Positions 19,636 to 29,805 of a DNA stretch of 64,000 bases are shown here, one piece after another; position 1 is the stretch's first letter; every line of letters starts with the position of its first letter. The position numbers and the translations under genes are program-made. The notes beneath the pieces were generated by a model. That model made no database searches. It had not been told where the DNA came from and worked only from the letters and a program-made list of their open reading frames with translations. The stretch comes from Polaromonas sp. (GTDB lineage: Bacteria; Pseudomonadota; Gammaproteobacteria; Burkholderiales; Burkholderiaceae_C), in NCBI GenBank assembly GCA_028291985.1, contig JAQGNE010000028.1:36320-100319 (forward strand). The letters are read 5' to 3'.

Positions 19636-21540
19636 ATGGCTTCAAGCAATATTTCCGTTCACCCCGTCGTTGCCGACGTGACCGCGCGAGTCACCGAGCG
19701 CAGCCATCAGCGCCGCAGCGAGTATCTGGCCCGCCTGCAGGCGGCTTCGCGCCGAGACCGGGGCACCGACCGCATGGGTTGCGCTAACTTGGCGCATGCA
19801 GTGGCCGGCATTCCGCTGGATGACCGGTTCAAGGTCGTCACGCAAAAAGCGCCCAATATCGGCATCGTGACGGCCTACAACGACATGCTGTCAGCCCATG
19901 CGCCGCTGCAGGGTTACCCGCAGCTGATCAAGGAAGAGGCGCGCAAGCTGGGCGCAACGGCCCAGGTAGCTGGCGGCGTGCCGGCCATGTGCGATGGCGT
20001 GACGCAGGGCACCGAGGCGATGGAGCTCAGTCTTTTCAGCCGCGATGTGATCGCCATGGCCACTGCAGTTGCGCTCTCGCACGACATGTTTGATTCGGCG
20101 CTGATGCTGGGAGTGTGCGACAAGATCGTGCCGGGCCTGCTCATCGGGGCGCTGCACTTCGGCCATCTGCCGACTGTCTTTGTGCCGGCCGGGCCAATGA
20201 CATCCGGCATTTCCAACAGCGAAAAATCCCATGTTCGGGAGCAGGCTGCGCAAGGCCTGGTCGGTCGGGCGGGCCTGCTGGAATCTGAAATCAAAAGCTA
20301 CCACAGCCCTGGCACCTGCACCTTTTACGGCACCGCCAACAGCAACCAGATGCTGCTGGAAGCCATGGGCCTGCATGTACCCGGCAATGCCTTTGTGAAC
20401 CCCGGCAATGCCTTGCGGCAGGAGCTCACCCGCGAAGCAGCGCGTACCGTGCTGGGCAGGCCAACGCCCTTGGGCGTGGAGCCTGCAGACACCGTCATGC
20501 CGGCATCAGATGCCAGTGATTCGACCACGCCATTTGCCTGCCCACCCATCGGTCTGGTCGTCAATGAGAAAGCCATCGTCAATGCCATGGTGGCGCTGCT
20601 GGCCACCGGCGGCTCTACGAACCACCTGATTCATTGGGTAGCGGTAGCGCAATCGGCCGGCATCACCATCGACTGGGATGATTTTTCTGCGCTGTCCGAT
20701 GTCGTGCCGACCCTGGCCCATGTGTATCCGAGCGGCAGCGCTGACGTCAACCAGTTTCAGGCGGCAGGCGGGCCGGGCTATGTGATCCGCGAACTGCTCG
20801 ATGCCGGCTTCATGCATGCCGATGTGCTCACCGTGCGCCCCGGGGGCATTCGCGACTACACCTGCGAGCCTGCACTTGGCAGCACGCCGGCGGCGCCGCT
20901 TGCCTGGCATGAGATGGGGGCGTCGAAGGACGACGGCATTGTTCGACCTGCCAGCGCGCCCTTCAGCGCCACTGGCGGGCTCAAGCTGTTGCGCGGCAAT
21001 CTCGGCCGCAGTGTGATCAAGGTGTCGGCCGTGCCAAAAGACCGGCATGTGATCGAGGCGCCAGCCCGGGTGTTTGATTCGCAAGAGGCCCTGCATGCAG
21101 CCTTTAAGTCGGGCGAGCTGGACCGCGATGTGATTTGCGTGGTGCGCTGGCAGGGGCCCCAGGCCAACGGCATGCCGGAGCTGCACAAGCTCACGCCGCC
21201 GCTGGCCGTGTTGCAGGGCAAGGGGTTCAAGGTTGCGCTGGTGACCGATGGGCGCATGAGCGGGGCCTCTGGCAAGGTGCCAGCCGCCATCCATGTGTCA
21301 CCTGAAGCTGCCGCCGGCGGGCCGCTTGCGCGGGTACTGGACGGCGACATCATCCGGCTGGACGCTGACAGCGGTGAGCTGCAGGTGATGCTGCCAGACG
21401 TCGACTGGCAGGCACGGCCACTGGCAAAAATGCCACCGGCACTGCGCCAGGCCAACAGCCTGGGAATGGGCCGTGAACTTTTCACGGGTATGCGCCGCAG
21501 TTCGCTGACGGCCGAAGAAGGAGCTTTGTCATGGCTGTAA
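19636..21540 (+). CDS. edd: 6-phosphogluconate dehydratase
   Basis: First Entner-Doudoroff enzyme (6-phosphogluconate to KDPG), an IlvD/Edd family Fe-S dehydratase. The 634-residue product shows [24 protein letters not shown], the [10 protein letters not shown] cysteine, [11 protein letters not shown] with the second cysteine, and [12 protein letters not shown] with the third. ATG at 19636 is preferred; TTG at 19618 is in frame. Overlaps eda by 10 bases, so the two are coupled. Confidence 0.96.
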   Translation: MASSNISVHPVVADVTARVTERSHQRRSEYLARLQAASRRDRGTDRMGCANLAHAVAGIPLDDRFKVVTQKAPNIGIVTAYNDMLSAHAPLQGYPQLIKEEARKLGATAQVAGGVPAMCDGVTQGTEAMELSLFSRDVIAMATAVALSHDMFDSALMLGVCDKIVPGLLIGALHFGHLPTVFVPAGPMTSGISNSEKSHVREQAAQGLVGRAGLLESEIKSYHSPGTCTFYGTANSNQMLLEAMGLHVPGNAFVNPGNALRQELTREAARTVLGRPTPLGVEPADTVMPASDASDSTTPFACPPIGLVVNEKAIVNAMVALLATGGSTNHLIHWVAVAQSAGITIDWDDFSALSDVVPTLAHVYPSGSADVNQFQAAGGPGYVIRELLDAGFMHADVLTVRPGGIRDYTCEPALGSTPAAPLAWHEMGASKDDGIVRPASAPFSATGGLKLLRGNLGRSVIKVSAVPKDRHVIEAPARVFDSQEALHAAFKSGELDRDVICVVRWQGPQANGMPELHKLTPPLAVLQGKGFKVALVTDGRMSGASGKVPAAIHVSPEAAAGGPLARVLDGDIIRLDADSGELQVMLPDVDWQARPLAKMPPALRQANSLGMGRELFTGMRRSSLTAEEGALSWL

Positions 21541-22259
21541 CCCCACCTGCAACTGACGCGGACCGTAGCGACGCTGGTGGTAGGCAAGCGTGGATGGACG
21601 CCCGGGCCGCGGTCGATAAACAGCTCACCGCCCGGCAGGTCATGCAGGACGCCCCTGTCATTCCCGTCATCGTGCTCAGCGACACCACGCAGGCGGTGCT
21701 GCTGGCCAAAGCCCTGGTAGCAGGCGGCATCCGCATGCTGGAAGTAACGCTGCGCACCCCGCAGGCGCTGGCCTGCATCGAGGCGATCGCCCGGCAGGTG
21801 CCGGACGCGGTGGTTGGCGCAGGAACCTTGCGCAGCGCAGCAGATGCGCAGGCCTGCAGCATGGCTGGTGCGCGGTTTGCCGTGAGTCCCGGTTATACCC
21901 AGGCGCTGGGCCAGGCCTGCAGCGACCTCGGTCTGCCCCTGTTGCCAGGCGTGGCCACTGGCAGCGAAATCATGATGGCGCAGGAGGCGGGCCTCTCCGA
22001 GCTCAAGTTTTTTCCGGCGATGCAGGCCGGTGGCCCGGCGATGTTGAAGGCCTGGAGCGGCCCCTTTGGTGATGTGCGCTTCTGCCCGACGGGCGGCGTG
22101 TCGGCTGCCAACGCAGCCGATTTTCTGGCCCTGCCCAATGTGGTCTGTGTGGGCGGCTCATGGCTGACCCCTGCTGATGCGGTGGAGCAGGGCGACTGGA
22201 GCCGGATCACGGCGCTGGCCCTGGATGCCTGCAAACTGGTGCGGCGAGCAGTGCGCTAA
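21531..22259 (+). CDS. eda: KDPG aldolase (2-keto-3-deoxy-6-phosphogluconate aldolase)
   Basis: Cleaves KDPG to pyruvate and glyceraldehyde 3-phosphate. Class I aldolase of 242 residues: EVTLRT holds the catalytic Glu, SELKFFPA the Schiff-base Lys, and FCPTGGVS the phosphate-binding loop. The first about 35 residues are longer than usual and not conserved. The start overlaps the edd end; a later in-frame Met exists (MDARAAVDK), so the exact start is open. Confidence 0.95.
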   Translation: MAVTPPATDADRSDAGGRQAWMDARAAVDKQLTARQVMQDAPVIPVIVLSDTTQAVLLAKALVAGGIRMLEVTLRTPQALACIEAIARQVPDAVVGAGTLRSAADAQACSMAGARFAVSPGYTQALGQACSDLGLPLLPGVATGSEIMMAQEAGLSELKFFPAMQAGGPAMLKAWSGPFGDVRFCPTGGVSAANAADFLALPNVVCVGGSWLTPADAVEQGDWSRITALALDACKLVRRAVR

Positions 22260-22354
22260 GTGCTTCAGCCAGCATGCGCATTTGTGCGGCGTGGAGAGCA
22301 GCAGCCTCCGGCTGCCAGCCCGAACCGCGCTATTTTCAGAAATTTAAGTAAATA

Positions 22355-22404
22355 ATGGCTGGAGCCCAGGTATTATAAGGGCCTCTAGCTATTAAAATTA
22401 TAGT
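22355..22404 (+). repeat. Long form of the GCTA-N9-TAGT repeat (intergenic)
   Basis: AATGGCTGGAGCCCAGG followed by TATTATAAGGGCCTCTAGC and the palindrome GCTATTAAAATTATAGT (22388-22404). It aligns with the copy at 11341-11407. It lies in the 185-bp convergent spacer between eda and gloA, which has no other feature. Confidence 0.65.
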
Positions 22405-22444
22405 AACCGGCTTCTGCCTCATCACGCCCTGGCAGTGCGGTGCT

Positions 22445-22855
22445 TTAGCGCAAACCGGCTCCGGCCCCCTGTTCGGCACGCTGGATCAACTCAATCTTGT
22501 AGCCATCCGGGTCGGTGACAAACGCGATCACGGTACTGCCGCCTTTGACCGGGCCAGCTTCGCGCGTTACGTTGCCGCCTGCTCCCTTGATCTTTTCACA
22601 GGCGGCGTACGCGTCTGGCACGCCCAGCGCAATGTGGCCGTAGGCGTTGCCCATGTCGTAGCTCTCCACGCCCCAGTTGTAGGTCAGCTCGATTTCTGCT
22701 TGCGCCGGGTTGCCCTCATAGCCCACAAAGGCCAGGCTGTACTTGTAGTCGGGGTTTTCAGACTGGCGCAGCAGCTTCATGCCGAGCACCTGGGTATAAA
22801 AATCAATCGAGCGCTGGAGGTTGCCAACGCGCAGCATGGTATGAAGCAGTCGCAT
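22445..22855 (-). CDS. gloA: Lactoylglutathione lyase (glyoxalase I)
   Basis: Converts the methylglyoxal-glutathione hemithioacetal to S-lactoylglutathione. 136 residues with both beta-alpha-beta-beta-beta modules: [12 protein letters not shown] (metal His), [10 protein letters not shown] (Glu), YGHIALGV (His) and [10 protein letters not shown] (Glu), the four metal ligands. The length is that of the Ni-type bacterial enzyme. ATG at 22855 is the conserved start; the frame to 22927 is an extension. Confidence 0.96.
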   Translation of the reverse strand: MRLLHTMLRVGNLQRSIDFYTQVLGMKLLRQSENPDYKYSLAFVGYEGNPAQAEIELTYNWGVESYDMGNAYGHIALGVPDAYAACEKIKGAGGNVTREAGPVKGGSTVIAFVTDPDGYKIELIQRAEQGAGAGLR

Positions 22856-23175
22856 AAGGTCGCACTTTCTCGTAGACAAAGCAGGCGATTGTCCGGCAAT
22901 GACGCCGGCCGTGCTGGCCGGTGCCAACAGCCTGACAGCTCAGCCCGGTTTGCCGTCACGCCTGTGCCTGTATTGGACGGACGTCCGGTTATTCCGGAAA
23001 CCGTTTTTATCGCCCGGCTATCGGGTTGTAGAACGGAAGGAAGCCTGGCTGAACGCGCATTGGCAGTCGGTGCAAACGCGCGTGCCGTGCACCGCAGGCG
23101 GTTGATGGCTTCAACCTGTTTGGTCTGGTACAGCCAGGGTCGCGGCAGGAACAGAGCCCGCCGCGGGCGATGCCT
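22856..23175. other. Spacer between gloA and the decayed cytochrome c gene
   Basis: 320 bp. Only antisense-type or short frames without family likeness. GGACGTCC (palindrome, about 22978) and CGCCCGGCTATCGGG are visible but not interpretable. Confidence 0.35.
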
Positions 23176-23558
23176 CTACTTCTCGCCACCACTGGCCTTT
23201 GCCACATAACGCGCCAGTGCCGCGATCTCTTCCTCTGACAGGATGGCCGTGTAGGACGGCATATTGCCCAGGCCATTGCGCAGGGCCTTGCCGACGCGTG
23301 CCATGTCGGGTTTGAGCTCATCCAGCACCGGGCCTACCGCGCCTTCGGTGCCGGCTTGAGGGTGTGGCACACGGCGCATGCCCGCACCGCATTCACGAAC
23401 AGTTTTTTGCCCAGCGCCATTTGCGCCGCCTCATCAGCGGCCATGGCTGGCATGCCGACCGCGCCTGCAAGCAGCAGCTGCATCAAGCGCTGAAAGCCCG
23501 CGCGAGGCAGGCACGGCGCCGGGGGGATGCAAGGCCGGCTCATGCGCGGCGGATTCAT
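23176..23558 (-). pseudogene. Cytochrome c subunit of sulfite dehydrogenase (SorB-like), frameshifted
   Basis: Two frames together make one small mono-haem cytochrome c. The first (start 23558) has a signal peptide, ALGKKLFVNAV and the haem motif CAVCH. After CHTLK, at about 23355, the reading must change frame to continue as AGTEGAVGPVLDELKPD and end in EEEIAALARYV, which carries the distal helix. The axial Met (NMPSY) is in the second frame. The first frame ends at a TAG (23334). ATG overlaps the stop of the upstream sorA-like gene (ATGA). Confidence 0.8.
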
Positions 23559-24654
23559 GCGACCGTGATCTTCACGGCATGGTCAGGCCAGCTGGTGTTG
23601 GTGTAACCGCTATGGTTTTCACAGCGTGCCTCGGGCTGCACGTTGCCAGCGGTATCGGTGGCGCGGCTGCTCAGGGTGTAGCTGCCTTCGGCCAGCCGTG
23701 CCTGCAGCACAATCGGGCGCACCATGCCGGGCTTGAGCTTGCCGCTGGCCGGGCCGTCCTCGGCGCTCGGCGAGTTGATCCATGACTTGACGGTCATCTC
23801 CTGAACCGACGGCTGGCTGGGGTCGCTCTTGCCGCCGGCGGGCGTCATGCGGTAGCTGTGCGACATGATCCTGGCATCGCTTTCCTGTGCAGTAAAAGCC
23901 AGCTGCTTGACCTACTTGATGTTGTTGACGCCGGTGTAGCCTGGCACGATCAGCCGGAGCGGGCCGCCATGCGCCAGCGATACCGGCGCGCCGTTCAGCT
24001 CCCAGGCCAGCAGCGCGTCTGCCATGGCTGCAACTGGCAACGAACGTTCGACCATGATGGTTTTGGGGTCGATCCCGGCGGGCAGGGTCTGGCCGCCGGT
24101 GCCTGTCATGTAGGCCCGGCCGGTTGCCAGCCCGCCAAGCGCTTCAACCACCGCGCGAACCGGCACGCCGCTCCACACCACGCAGCCGGCGGCGCCCACT
24201 GTCCAGGGCGTTCCGCTTGGCTTGCTCGGAAAGAAACTACGGCCATTGCCCGAGCACTGCAGCACCATCGCCACGGTTTCGATGCCCATGGATTTCAGGT
24301 CGCGCACCGTCAGCTTGCGCGGGTTTTTCAGGCGTCGATCATGATTTCCCAGCTGTCACGGTCGGCCACGATGGAAGCGTCGGGCGCCGGCAGGTTGTTG
24401 CGAATGTAGAGCTGCTCGGAAGGGGTGATGACACTGGTGCCAAATGCGCTGCGCTTGGTCTCGATGGTGGTGGCGCTGTGAACGATGACGCTGGCCGGTT
24501 CTTTGAAAGCCGCGTAGGCGGGCAGGGGCCTGGCGGCCGCCGGTGTTTGAGCCACGGCTCCCGTGGACCAGCTTGCCATGCCCAGGATGGCCAGGGCGTT
24601 GGTGCTTCCGGCAAGGACATGGCGGCGGGTAAGGGCGCTGTCGGGTGTTGTCAT
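23555..24654 (-). pseudogene. Sulfite dehydrogenase molybdopterin subunit (SorA-like), broken
   Basis: The family oxidises sulfite to sulfate in the periplasm. A Tat leader (TRRHVLAGS) follows ATG 24654. The frame ends in TGA after WEIMIDA (about 24331); the homologous continuation KNPRKLTVRDL is in another frame, as if one G were lost from GACGGCCTG. It carries VLQCSGNGR (Mo-ligand Cys) and GYTGVNNIK, then hits an in-frame TAG at 23912-23914 where K-Y/W-V-K-Q is expected. The rest (VKQLAFTAQ, MSHSYRM) continues to 23555. Two lesions here and one in the next gene argue for true loss. Confidence 0.85.
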
Positions 24655-24789
24655 GCGGGTCTCCATCAGGGTTATGAGCTCCGAAGGCAAGCCGTTTGAC
24701 CCGGCCAACACCGCCAATTTTCTAGATACTTACCCGTCGAGTCATCGGCAATCGTGGCGACGCTGCATCGCTGACGCAGGCGATTGGGG

Positions 24790-25614
24790 TTACACCGCTA
24801 CCGTGTAGTTCAGCGCCATCCGCCCGCCGTCCACCACGACGATCTCGCCAGTGATATAGCTGGCCGCGTCGCTGGCGAGATAGGCCACCGTGTCGGCTAT
24901 TTCCGAAGGCTCGCCAAGCCGCTTCATGGGTGTGCGGCTCAGGATCCTGTTTGTGGCATCGTGGCTGGTCAGGACGGCCTTGGCCGCCAGTTCGGTGGCT
25001 ATCGTGCCTGGGGCGACCGCATTCACGCGGATGCCCCTGTCCGCCAGCGACAGCGCCATCACCCGGGTCAGCTGGTTGATGCCGCCCTTGCTCACGTTGT
25101 AGCTGGCAATCGAAGGAATCGCCAGGGTGGCGTTGACCGAACTCATGTTGATGATGCTGCCGCGTGAGGCGAAGCCGCCTTCGCCCGCGCGCGCCTCGGC
25201 GCCTGCCATGACGCGTGCCACGGCCTGGCCGACCAGAAAGGCGCCGATCAGGTTGACGCGCAGCACGGCTTCAAAGTCTGCTGGTGTGATGTCCAGAAAG
25301 TCGCTTGCCTTGAAGATGCCCGCGTTGTTGACCAGTACGTCAATACGGCCGTGCTCAGCCACCACGCTGGCTACCAGCGCATCAACCTGTGCCTTGTTGC
25401 CCACATCGCAATGCACATAGCTGGCGCCAAGCTCGGCTGCCAGTGCCTGGCCACGGCTGTCGTCGATATCGGCCATGACAACGCTTGCGCCCTCGCGGGC
25501 AAAACGCCGCGCACAGGCCTCACCGATGCCTTGTGCGCCGCCGGTCACGATGCAGACGCGGCCCTGCAGGCCAAACGATACGGCGCTGCTCTTTAATGAT
25601 GTTTTAATGCTCAT
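24790..25614 (-). CDS. SDR-family sugar (or sugar-acid) dehydrogenase
   Basis: 274 residues with [12 protein letters not shown], the catalytic S-Y-K set ([15 protein letters not shown]) and the C-terminal [17 protein letters not shown]. The position in a sugar-acid operon suggests oxidation of an aldose (for example galactose, arabinose or fucose) to the lactone, but this is inference. ATG at 25614 overlaps the aldolase stop by 4 bases. Last gene of the minus-strand operon from 28966. Confidence 0.85.
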   Translation of the reverse strand: MSIKTSLKSSAVSFGLQGRVCIVTGGAQGIGEACARRFAREGASVVMADIDDSRGQALAAELGASYVHCDVGNKAQVDALVASVVAEHGRIDVLVNNAGIFKASDFLDITPADFEAVLRVNLIGAFLVGQAVARVMAGAEARAGEGGFASRGSIINMSSVNATLAIPSIASYNVSKGGINQLTRVMALSLADRGIRVNAVAPGTIATELAAKAVLTSHDATNRILSRTPMKRLGEPSEIADTVAYLASDAASYITGEIVVVDGGRMALNYTVAV

Positions 25615-26261
25615 GTTCTTATCCTGCCTCCGCATGAAGCTATGAAAATCATAGCATTTTCGCCCGCCTCGCCAGCAGTGGTTCCGGGCTTGTACAGGGC
25701 CGAACCGATGCCGAAGCCGTTGGCGCCGGCGTCAAAGTAAGCGCGCATGTTGCTCGGCGTGATGCCACCCACCGGCATGATGATGGTGGATGCGGGCAAA
25801 ACCGCGCGCAAGGCCTTGACCACGGCAGGCGTTGCCATCTCGGCCGGAAAGAGCTTGAGCCCGGTGGCGCCAGCGTCCAGCGCGGCGAATGCCTCGCTGG
25901 CGGTCATCACCCCGGGCAGGCAGACCAGGTGCAGGCGAGCAGCTTCACGCACCACCACGGGGTTGAAGTTGGGCGACACAATCAGTTGGCCACCGGCTGC
26001 GTGAACCTGGCGCACATCTTCGGCGGTAAGTACCGTTCCGGCCCCGATCAACGCCTTGGGGAAAGCGCAGGCCATCGCTGCAATGCTTTCCAGCGGCTGC
26101 GGCGAGTTGAGCGGCACCTCGATCAGCGACCAGCCGGTTGCTGTCAGCGCCTCGCCTACCGGCAGGGCCTCGGCCGGACGGATGCCGCGCAAGATCGCCA
26201 CCAGCGGAGTCGTCAGCAGTGCATGGGCAAATTTTTGGTGTGGATTCAGGGTGGGGCTCAT
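25611..26261 (-). CDS. dgoA: 2-dehydro-3-deoxy-6-phosphogalactonate aldolase (KDPGal type)
   Basis: Class I aldolase of the KDPG/KDPGal family (216 residues), cleaving the phosphorylated keto-deoxy acid to pyruvate and a triose phosphate. [21 protein letters not shown] (catalytic Glu), GLKLFPAE (Schiff-base Lys) and MPVGGITP are conserved and closer to DgoA than to the eda gene at 21.5 kb. The last residues ([16 protein letters not shown]) do not look like a family C-terminus and are encoded by a dispersed palindrome. ATG 26261 is preferred to the frame start at 26405. Confidence 0.88.
   Translation of the reverse strand: MSPTLNPHQKFAHALLTTPLVAILRGIRPAEALPVGEALTATGWSLIEVPLNSPQPLESIAAMACAFPKALIGAGTVLTAEDVRQVHAAGGQLIVSPNFNPVVVREAARLHLVCLPGVMTASEAFAALDAGATGLKLFPAEMATPAVVKALRAVLPASTIIMPVGGITPSNMRAYFDAGANGFGIGSALYKPGTTAGEAGENAMIFIASCGGRIRT
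25639..25655 (+). repeat. GCTA-N9-TAGC palindrome at the dgoA 3' end
   Basis: GCTATGAAAATCATAGC is the most symmetric copy: arms GCTATGA/TCATAGC with AAA between. It encodes part of the aberrant aldolase C-terminus, 25 bases before the SDR start. Confidence 0.65.
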
Positions 26262-26283
26262 GGATGTGTCCGTTTGGAAGGGT

Positions 26284-27174
26284 TCAGCGCAGGGTGTTGG
26301 CGATGGCGCGTATCCCGCGCCAGGTAACGCCAGCGCTGACCTGCTGCACAGTGGCACCAACGATATCCAGCGCCTGCGCATACCGCGCCGCCAGTGCATC
26401 CGCACCGAGCACCAGCACGGTCTGGCGGGGTTGCAGGGCTTGTGATTTCAGCTCTTCCCCAATCACCAGGCCAGACAGATAACTCGGCAGGGCGACGCTT
26501 TCCAGACGTTTGAACAGTGCCAGGGTGCGGGTGCTGAAGGCTGTGTTCAGAAGCCCTGGACCGCCAAGCGCGTGGCGCACGCCCTGGCCGAAGGCCGCGT
26601 GCTCCATCGGCGGCTCTGCTTCGGGCAGGGTCCGCGCCAGTATGGAATGCCTGCGTAAAAGGGCGTAGAACTCCCCGGTCATGAAGGTTGAAAAGTCGAC
26701 CACGCGGCCGCCTTCAACGCTGGCCCATTTGCTGTGCGTTCCAGGCAGCACCAGCCGAGCATCGGCAAGCGACAGTAGTTCCAGCGCACCGAGAATCTGT
26801 GTTTCCTCACCACGCATCACGTCCGGCACGCCCGCGTGTTCAATGCTGAGTCCGGGCACGATGCCGACCCTGCCCGGCCCATTCCAGTCAACCCACATCA
26901 GCTGGCTGGCGATGTCGTGAAAACCAGCCGGGCAGGCGCAATAAGGCGCTTCAACCCAGCCCTGCTGGCTACCCGCCATGCCCGCAATCAGGCACAGATC
27001 GGCGTGCGCCATCCAGTCACCAAAGCAGGTTCTGAACACTGCAGGAAACTCCCCAGCCGCCACCGTCAGGATGCCGCGTGGAAAAGAGCGTTCTTCCAGC
27101 ACATTGCCGCCGTCGTCCAGCATGGCACCCCTCAACGCAGAACTGCCCCAGTCGAGCGCCAGCAAGCGGTTCAT
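26284..27174 (-). CDS. dgoK: 2-dehydro-3-deoxygalactonokinase
   Basis: Phosphorylates KDGal to KDPGal. 296 residues of the DgoK sugar-kinase family: [13 protein letters not shown] (phosphate-1 motif), [36 protein letters not shown] and the C-terminal GEEL and [14 protein letters not shown] helices. The start at 27174 ([10 protein letters not shown]) leaves no room for an upstream extension. 22 bp before dgoA and 40 bp after the dehydratase, so one transcript is likely. Confidence 0.92.
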   Translation of the reverse strand: MNRLLALDWGSSALRGAMLDDGGNVLEERSFPRGILTVAAGEFPAVFRTCFGDWMAHADLCLIAGMAGSQQGWVEAPYCACPAGFHDIASQLMWVDWNGPGRVGIVPGLSIEHAGVPDVMRGEETQILGALELLSLADARLVLPGTHSKWASVEGGRVVDFSTFMTGEFYALLRRHSILARTLPEAEPPMEHAAFGQGVRHALGGPGLLNTAFSTRTLALFKRLESVALPSYLSGLVIGEELKSQALQPRQTVLVLGADALAARYAQALDIVGATVQQVSAGVTWRGIRAIANTLR

Positions 27175-27214
27175 GTGGCAGCCCTCGACACCGGCGGCGT
27201 GCTGGTAAGGCTAC

Positions 27215-28966
27215 TCAATGGTTGTCGCGAGGGACGAAAGCGCCCCGCTTGCCGACCAGGAAATCCAGGTCAACGCCTTCATCGGCCTGCAGTACATGGT
27301 CGGTGTAGAGCTTCCAGTAACCCGATGACAGCGGCGGCGCAGGCGGCGCCCAGCCGGCCATGCGCCGGGCCAGTTCCTCGTCGCTCACATGCAAATGGAG
27401 CCGGCGGTTGGGAACGTCGAGCTCGATCAGGTCACCGTTCTGCACCAACGCGAGCGGACCGCCGGCCGCAGCTTCTGGCGCGGTATGCAGGATGACGGTG
27501 CCGTACGCGGTGCCGCTCATGCGCGCATCGCTGATACGAACCATGTCGGTGATGCCTTTGCGCAAGACCTTGGGTGGCAGCGGCATGTTGCCGACTTCCG
27601 CCATGCCGGGGTAGCCCTTGGGGCCGCAGTTTTTCAGGACCATGACGCAGTTTTCATCAACGTCGAGGTTTTCGTCGTCAATGCGCGCATGGAAGTCCTC
27701 TATGTTCTCAAACACCACCGCACGGCCGGTGTGCACCATCAACTCAGGTGTCGCGGCGCTGGGCTTGATCACTGCGCCACGCGGTGACAGGTTGCCCCGC
27801 AGCACCGCGATGCCTGCCTTTTCCTTGAAAGGCAGCGCAAGCGACTTGATGACCTCGGTGTTGTAGTTCTCGGCACCTGCAATGTTTTCGCCGACCGTTT
27901 TACCGTTGACCGTGATGGCGCCGGTGTGCAGATGCTGGGCGATTTCCTTCATGACGACCGGCAGACCGCCGGCGTAGCAGAAGTCTTCCATCAAATACTT
28001 GCCTGAAGGCTGCAGGTTGACCAGGCATGGCAATTCGCTGGCCAGCCGGTCAAAGTCATCCACCGTCAGCTTGACGCCGATGCGGCCTGCAATCGCGATC
28101 AGGTGGATCACCGCATTGGTGGAGCCGCCGATGGCAGCCAGCGTCTTGATGGCGTTTTCAAACGCCTCACGTGTCAGGATTTTAGAGAGCGTCAGGTCCT
28201 CATGCACCATCTCGACGGCCCGACGCCCTGCCATACGCGCCAGCACATTGCGCCGGCCATCGACGGCCGGATAAGCCGCATTGCCCGGCAGGCCGATGCC
28301 CAACGCCTCGACCATGCTGGCCATGGTGCTGGCGGTGCCCATGGTCATGCAGTGGCCGTGGCTGCGGTGCATGCAGCTTTCAGCTTCAAAAAAGTCCTGC
28401 AGCCGCAAGGTGCCAGCGCGAACCTGCTCGCTCATGCTCCACACGCCAGTGCCAGAGCCCAGGTCCTGGCCGCGCCACTTGCCACTCAGCATAGGGCCCC
28501 CGCTGACGCCAACCGTCGGCAGGTCAACGCTCGATGCACCCATTACCAGCGATGGCGTCGTCTTGTCGCAGCCCATCAGCAGTACGACGCCGTCAATCGG
28601 GTTGCCGCGAATGCTTTCCTCCACATCCATGCTGGCCAGGTTGCGGTACAGCATGGCGGTTGGCCGCAGCAGGGTCTCTCCGAGCGACATGACCGGGAAT
28701 TCGAGCGGAAAGCCACCTGCCTCATACACGCCGATCTTGACCTGCTCTGCCAACGTGCGGAAATGGCTGTTGCAGGGCGTGAGTTCGCTAAAGGTATTGC
28801 AGATGCCGATAACGGGCCTGCCGTCGAACTGGTCGTCGGGCACGCCCTTGCCCTTGACCCAGCTACGGTAGGCAAAGCCATCGCGGTCCTGGCGGCCGAA
28901 CCACTGCTGGCTGCGCAGCTCTGCGGCGGGTTTTTTCGGTTTTGGGGGGTTCACAGGATCGGTCAT
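27215..28966 (-). CDS. IlvD/Edd-family sugar-acid dehydratase (L-arabinonate dehydratase-like)
   Basis: Fe-S dehydratase making a 2-keto-3-deoxy acid from an aldonate. The 583-residue product has the three cluster cysteines: TPCNSHFR (Cys65), MGCDKTTPS (Cys133) and HGHCMTMGTASTM (Cys206); RISDARMSGTAYG is the Mg/substrate motif. Overall it resembles the rhizobial L-arabinonate dehydratase more than IlvD, but the sugar could equally be galactonate or fuconate. First gene of the minus-strand operon, divergent from the GntR gene. Confidence 0.87.
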   Translation of the reverse strand: MTDPVNPPKPKKPAAELRSQQWFGRQDRDGFAYRSWVKGKGVPDDQFDGRPVIGICNTFSELTPCNSHFRTLAEQVKIGVYEAGGFPLEFPVMSLGETLLRPTAMLYRNLASMDVEESIRGNPIDGVVLLMGCDKTTPSLVMGASSVDLPTVGVSGGPMLSGKWRGQDLGSGTGVWSMSEQVRAGTLRLQDFFEAESCMHRSHGHCMTMGTASTMASMVEALGIGLPGNAAYPAVDGRRNVLARMAGRRAVEMVHEDLTLSKILTREAFENAIKTLAAIGGSTNAVIHLIAIAGRIGVKLTVDDFDRLASELPCLVNLQPSGKYLMEDFCYAGGLPVVMKEIAQHLHTGAITVNGKTVGENIAGAENYNTEVIKSLALPFKEKAGIAVLRGNLSPRGAVIKPSAATPELMVHTGRAVVFENIEDFHARIDDENLDVDENCVMVLKNCGPKGYPGMAEVGNMPLPPKVLRKGITDMVRISDARMSGTAYGTVILHTAPEAAAGGPLALVQNGDLIELDVPNRRLHLHVSDEELARRMAGWAPPAPPLSSGYWKLYTDHVLQADEGVDLDFLVGKRGAFVPRDNH

Positions 28967-28997
28967 CAGGGAAAGTCCTCAATTTGGTATTCATATT

Positions 28998-29010
28998 ATG
29001 GTCATACCAT
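28998..29010. promoter_or_regulatory. GntR/FadR-type operator
   Basis: ATGGTCATACCAT, containing TGGTnnnACCA, is the classic recognition pattern of FadR-subfamily GntR regulators. It sits in the 68-bp spacer between the divergent dehydratase operon and the GntR gene, so it can control both. Confidence 0.7.
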
Positions 29011-29034
29011 TGCGCGATTGCGTTAGTAAAAACC

Positions 29035-29805
29035 ATGATCAAGAATGTCCACGGCAACACGGTTGACCATCTCGGCGAAGCCATCGTCGCGGGGCGTTAT
29101 GCCACGGGCGCGTCCATTCCGCCGGAACCCGTGCTGTGCCAGGAGCTCGGCGTCAGCCGCACCGTGGTGCGTGAGGCCGTGAAATCGCTAATTGCCAAGG
29201 GCCTGATGACGACCGGCCCCAAGGTTGGTACGCGGGTGTTACCCGAAGATCAGTGGAACTGGTTTGATCCGGATGTGATCATCTGGCAATCCAAGGCAGG
29301 GCTGACGCCGGAATTTCTGCGCGATCTGCAGGATCTGCGCCGGGTTGTCGAGCCCGCCGCCATGCGGCTGGCCGCCGAGCGCGCCACGCCGGACGACATT
29401 GCAGCGGTAGAGCTGGCGTATGCCGGCATGAAGCGGGCCGTGCATGAGGGCGGCGACTATGTCACCCATGACCTGCGCTTTCACCAGGGCCTGCTGCGCG
29501 CCAGCCGAAACCGCATGCTGGTGCAGATGAGCAAGGCGCTGGCAGCGCTGCTGCGCACCAGCTTTGAAATATCCACCCGGCGGCAGGATGGCCCGCTGCA
29601 TTCATTGCCTTTGCATCGCGAGGTGCTCGACGCGGTGATTGCTCACGACCCTGACCGGGCCGAAAAAGCTATCCGGGTGCTGATCGATGGCGCGCGCACG
29701 GATATTGAAGAGGTACTCGGTTCACGCCGTCGCCTGCCGCGCTTGAATGAGCCGGCTTCCCTGCTCAAAATGGGTCTGGCACGAGAAGGAGAACAGATTG
29801 GTTGA
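29035..29805 (+). CDS. GntR-family (FadR/FCD) transcriptional regulator
   Basis: 256 residues: an N-terminal winged helix (LCQELGVSRTVVREAVKSLIAKG) and a C-terminal FCD ligand domain (DLRRVVEPAAMRLAAERAT, with metal-binding His in DLRFHQGLL and LPLHREVLDAV). DgoR-like in type and context. ATG at 29035 is chosen; the longer frame crosses the operator. It probably represses its own TRAP genes and the divergent catabolic operon until a sugar acid binds. Confidence 0.9.
   Translation: MIKNVHGNTVDHLGEAIVAGRYATGASIPPEPVLCQELGVSRTVVREAVKSLIAKGLMTTGPKVGTRVLPEDQWNWFDPDVIIWQSKAGLTPEFLRDLQDLRRVVEPAAMRLAAERATPDDIAAVELAYAGMKRAVHEGGDYVTHDLRFHQGLLRASRNRMLVQMSKALAALLRTSFEISTRRQDGPLHSLPLHREVLDAVIAHDPDRAEKAIRVLIDGARTDIEEVLGSRRRLPRLNEPASLLKMGLAREGEQIG

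Noticed and set aside
23176..24654. Reading the sulfite dehydrogenase pieces as separate small genes
   Set aside because: The fragments align end to end with one SorA-type and one cytochrome protein; intact small genes would not share these joins.
28103..29026. + strand frame opposite the dehydratase
   Set aside because: Antisense shadow; it would also cross the divergent operator.
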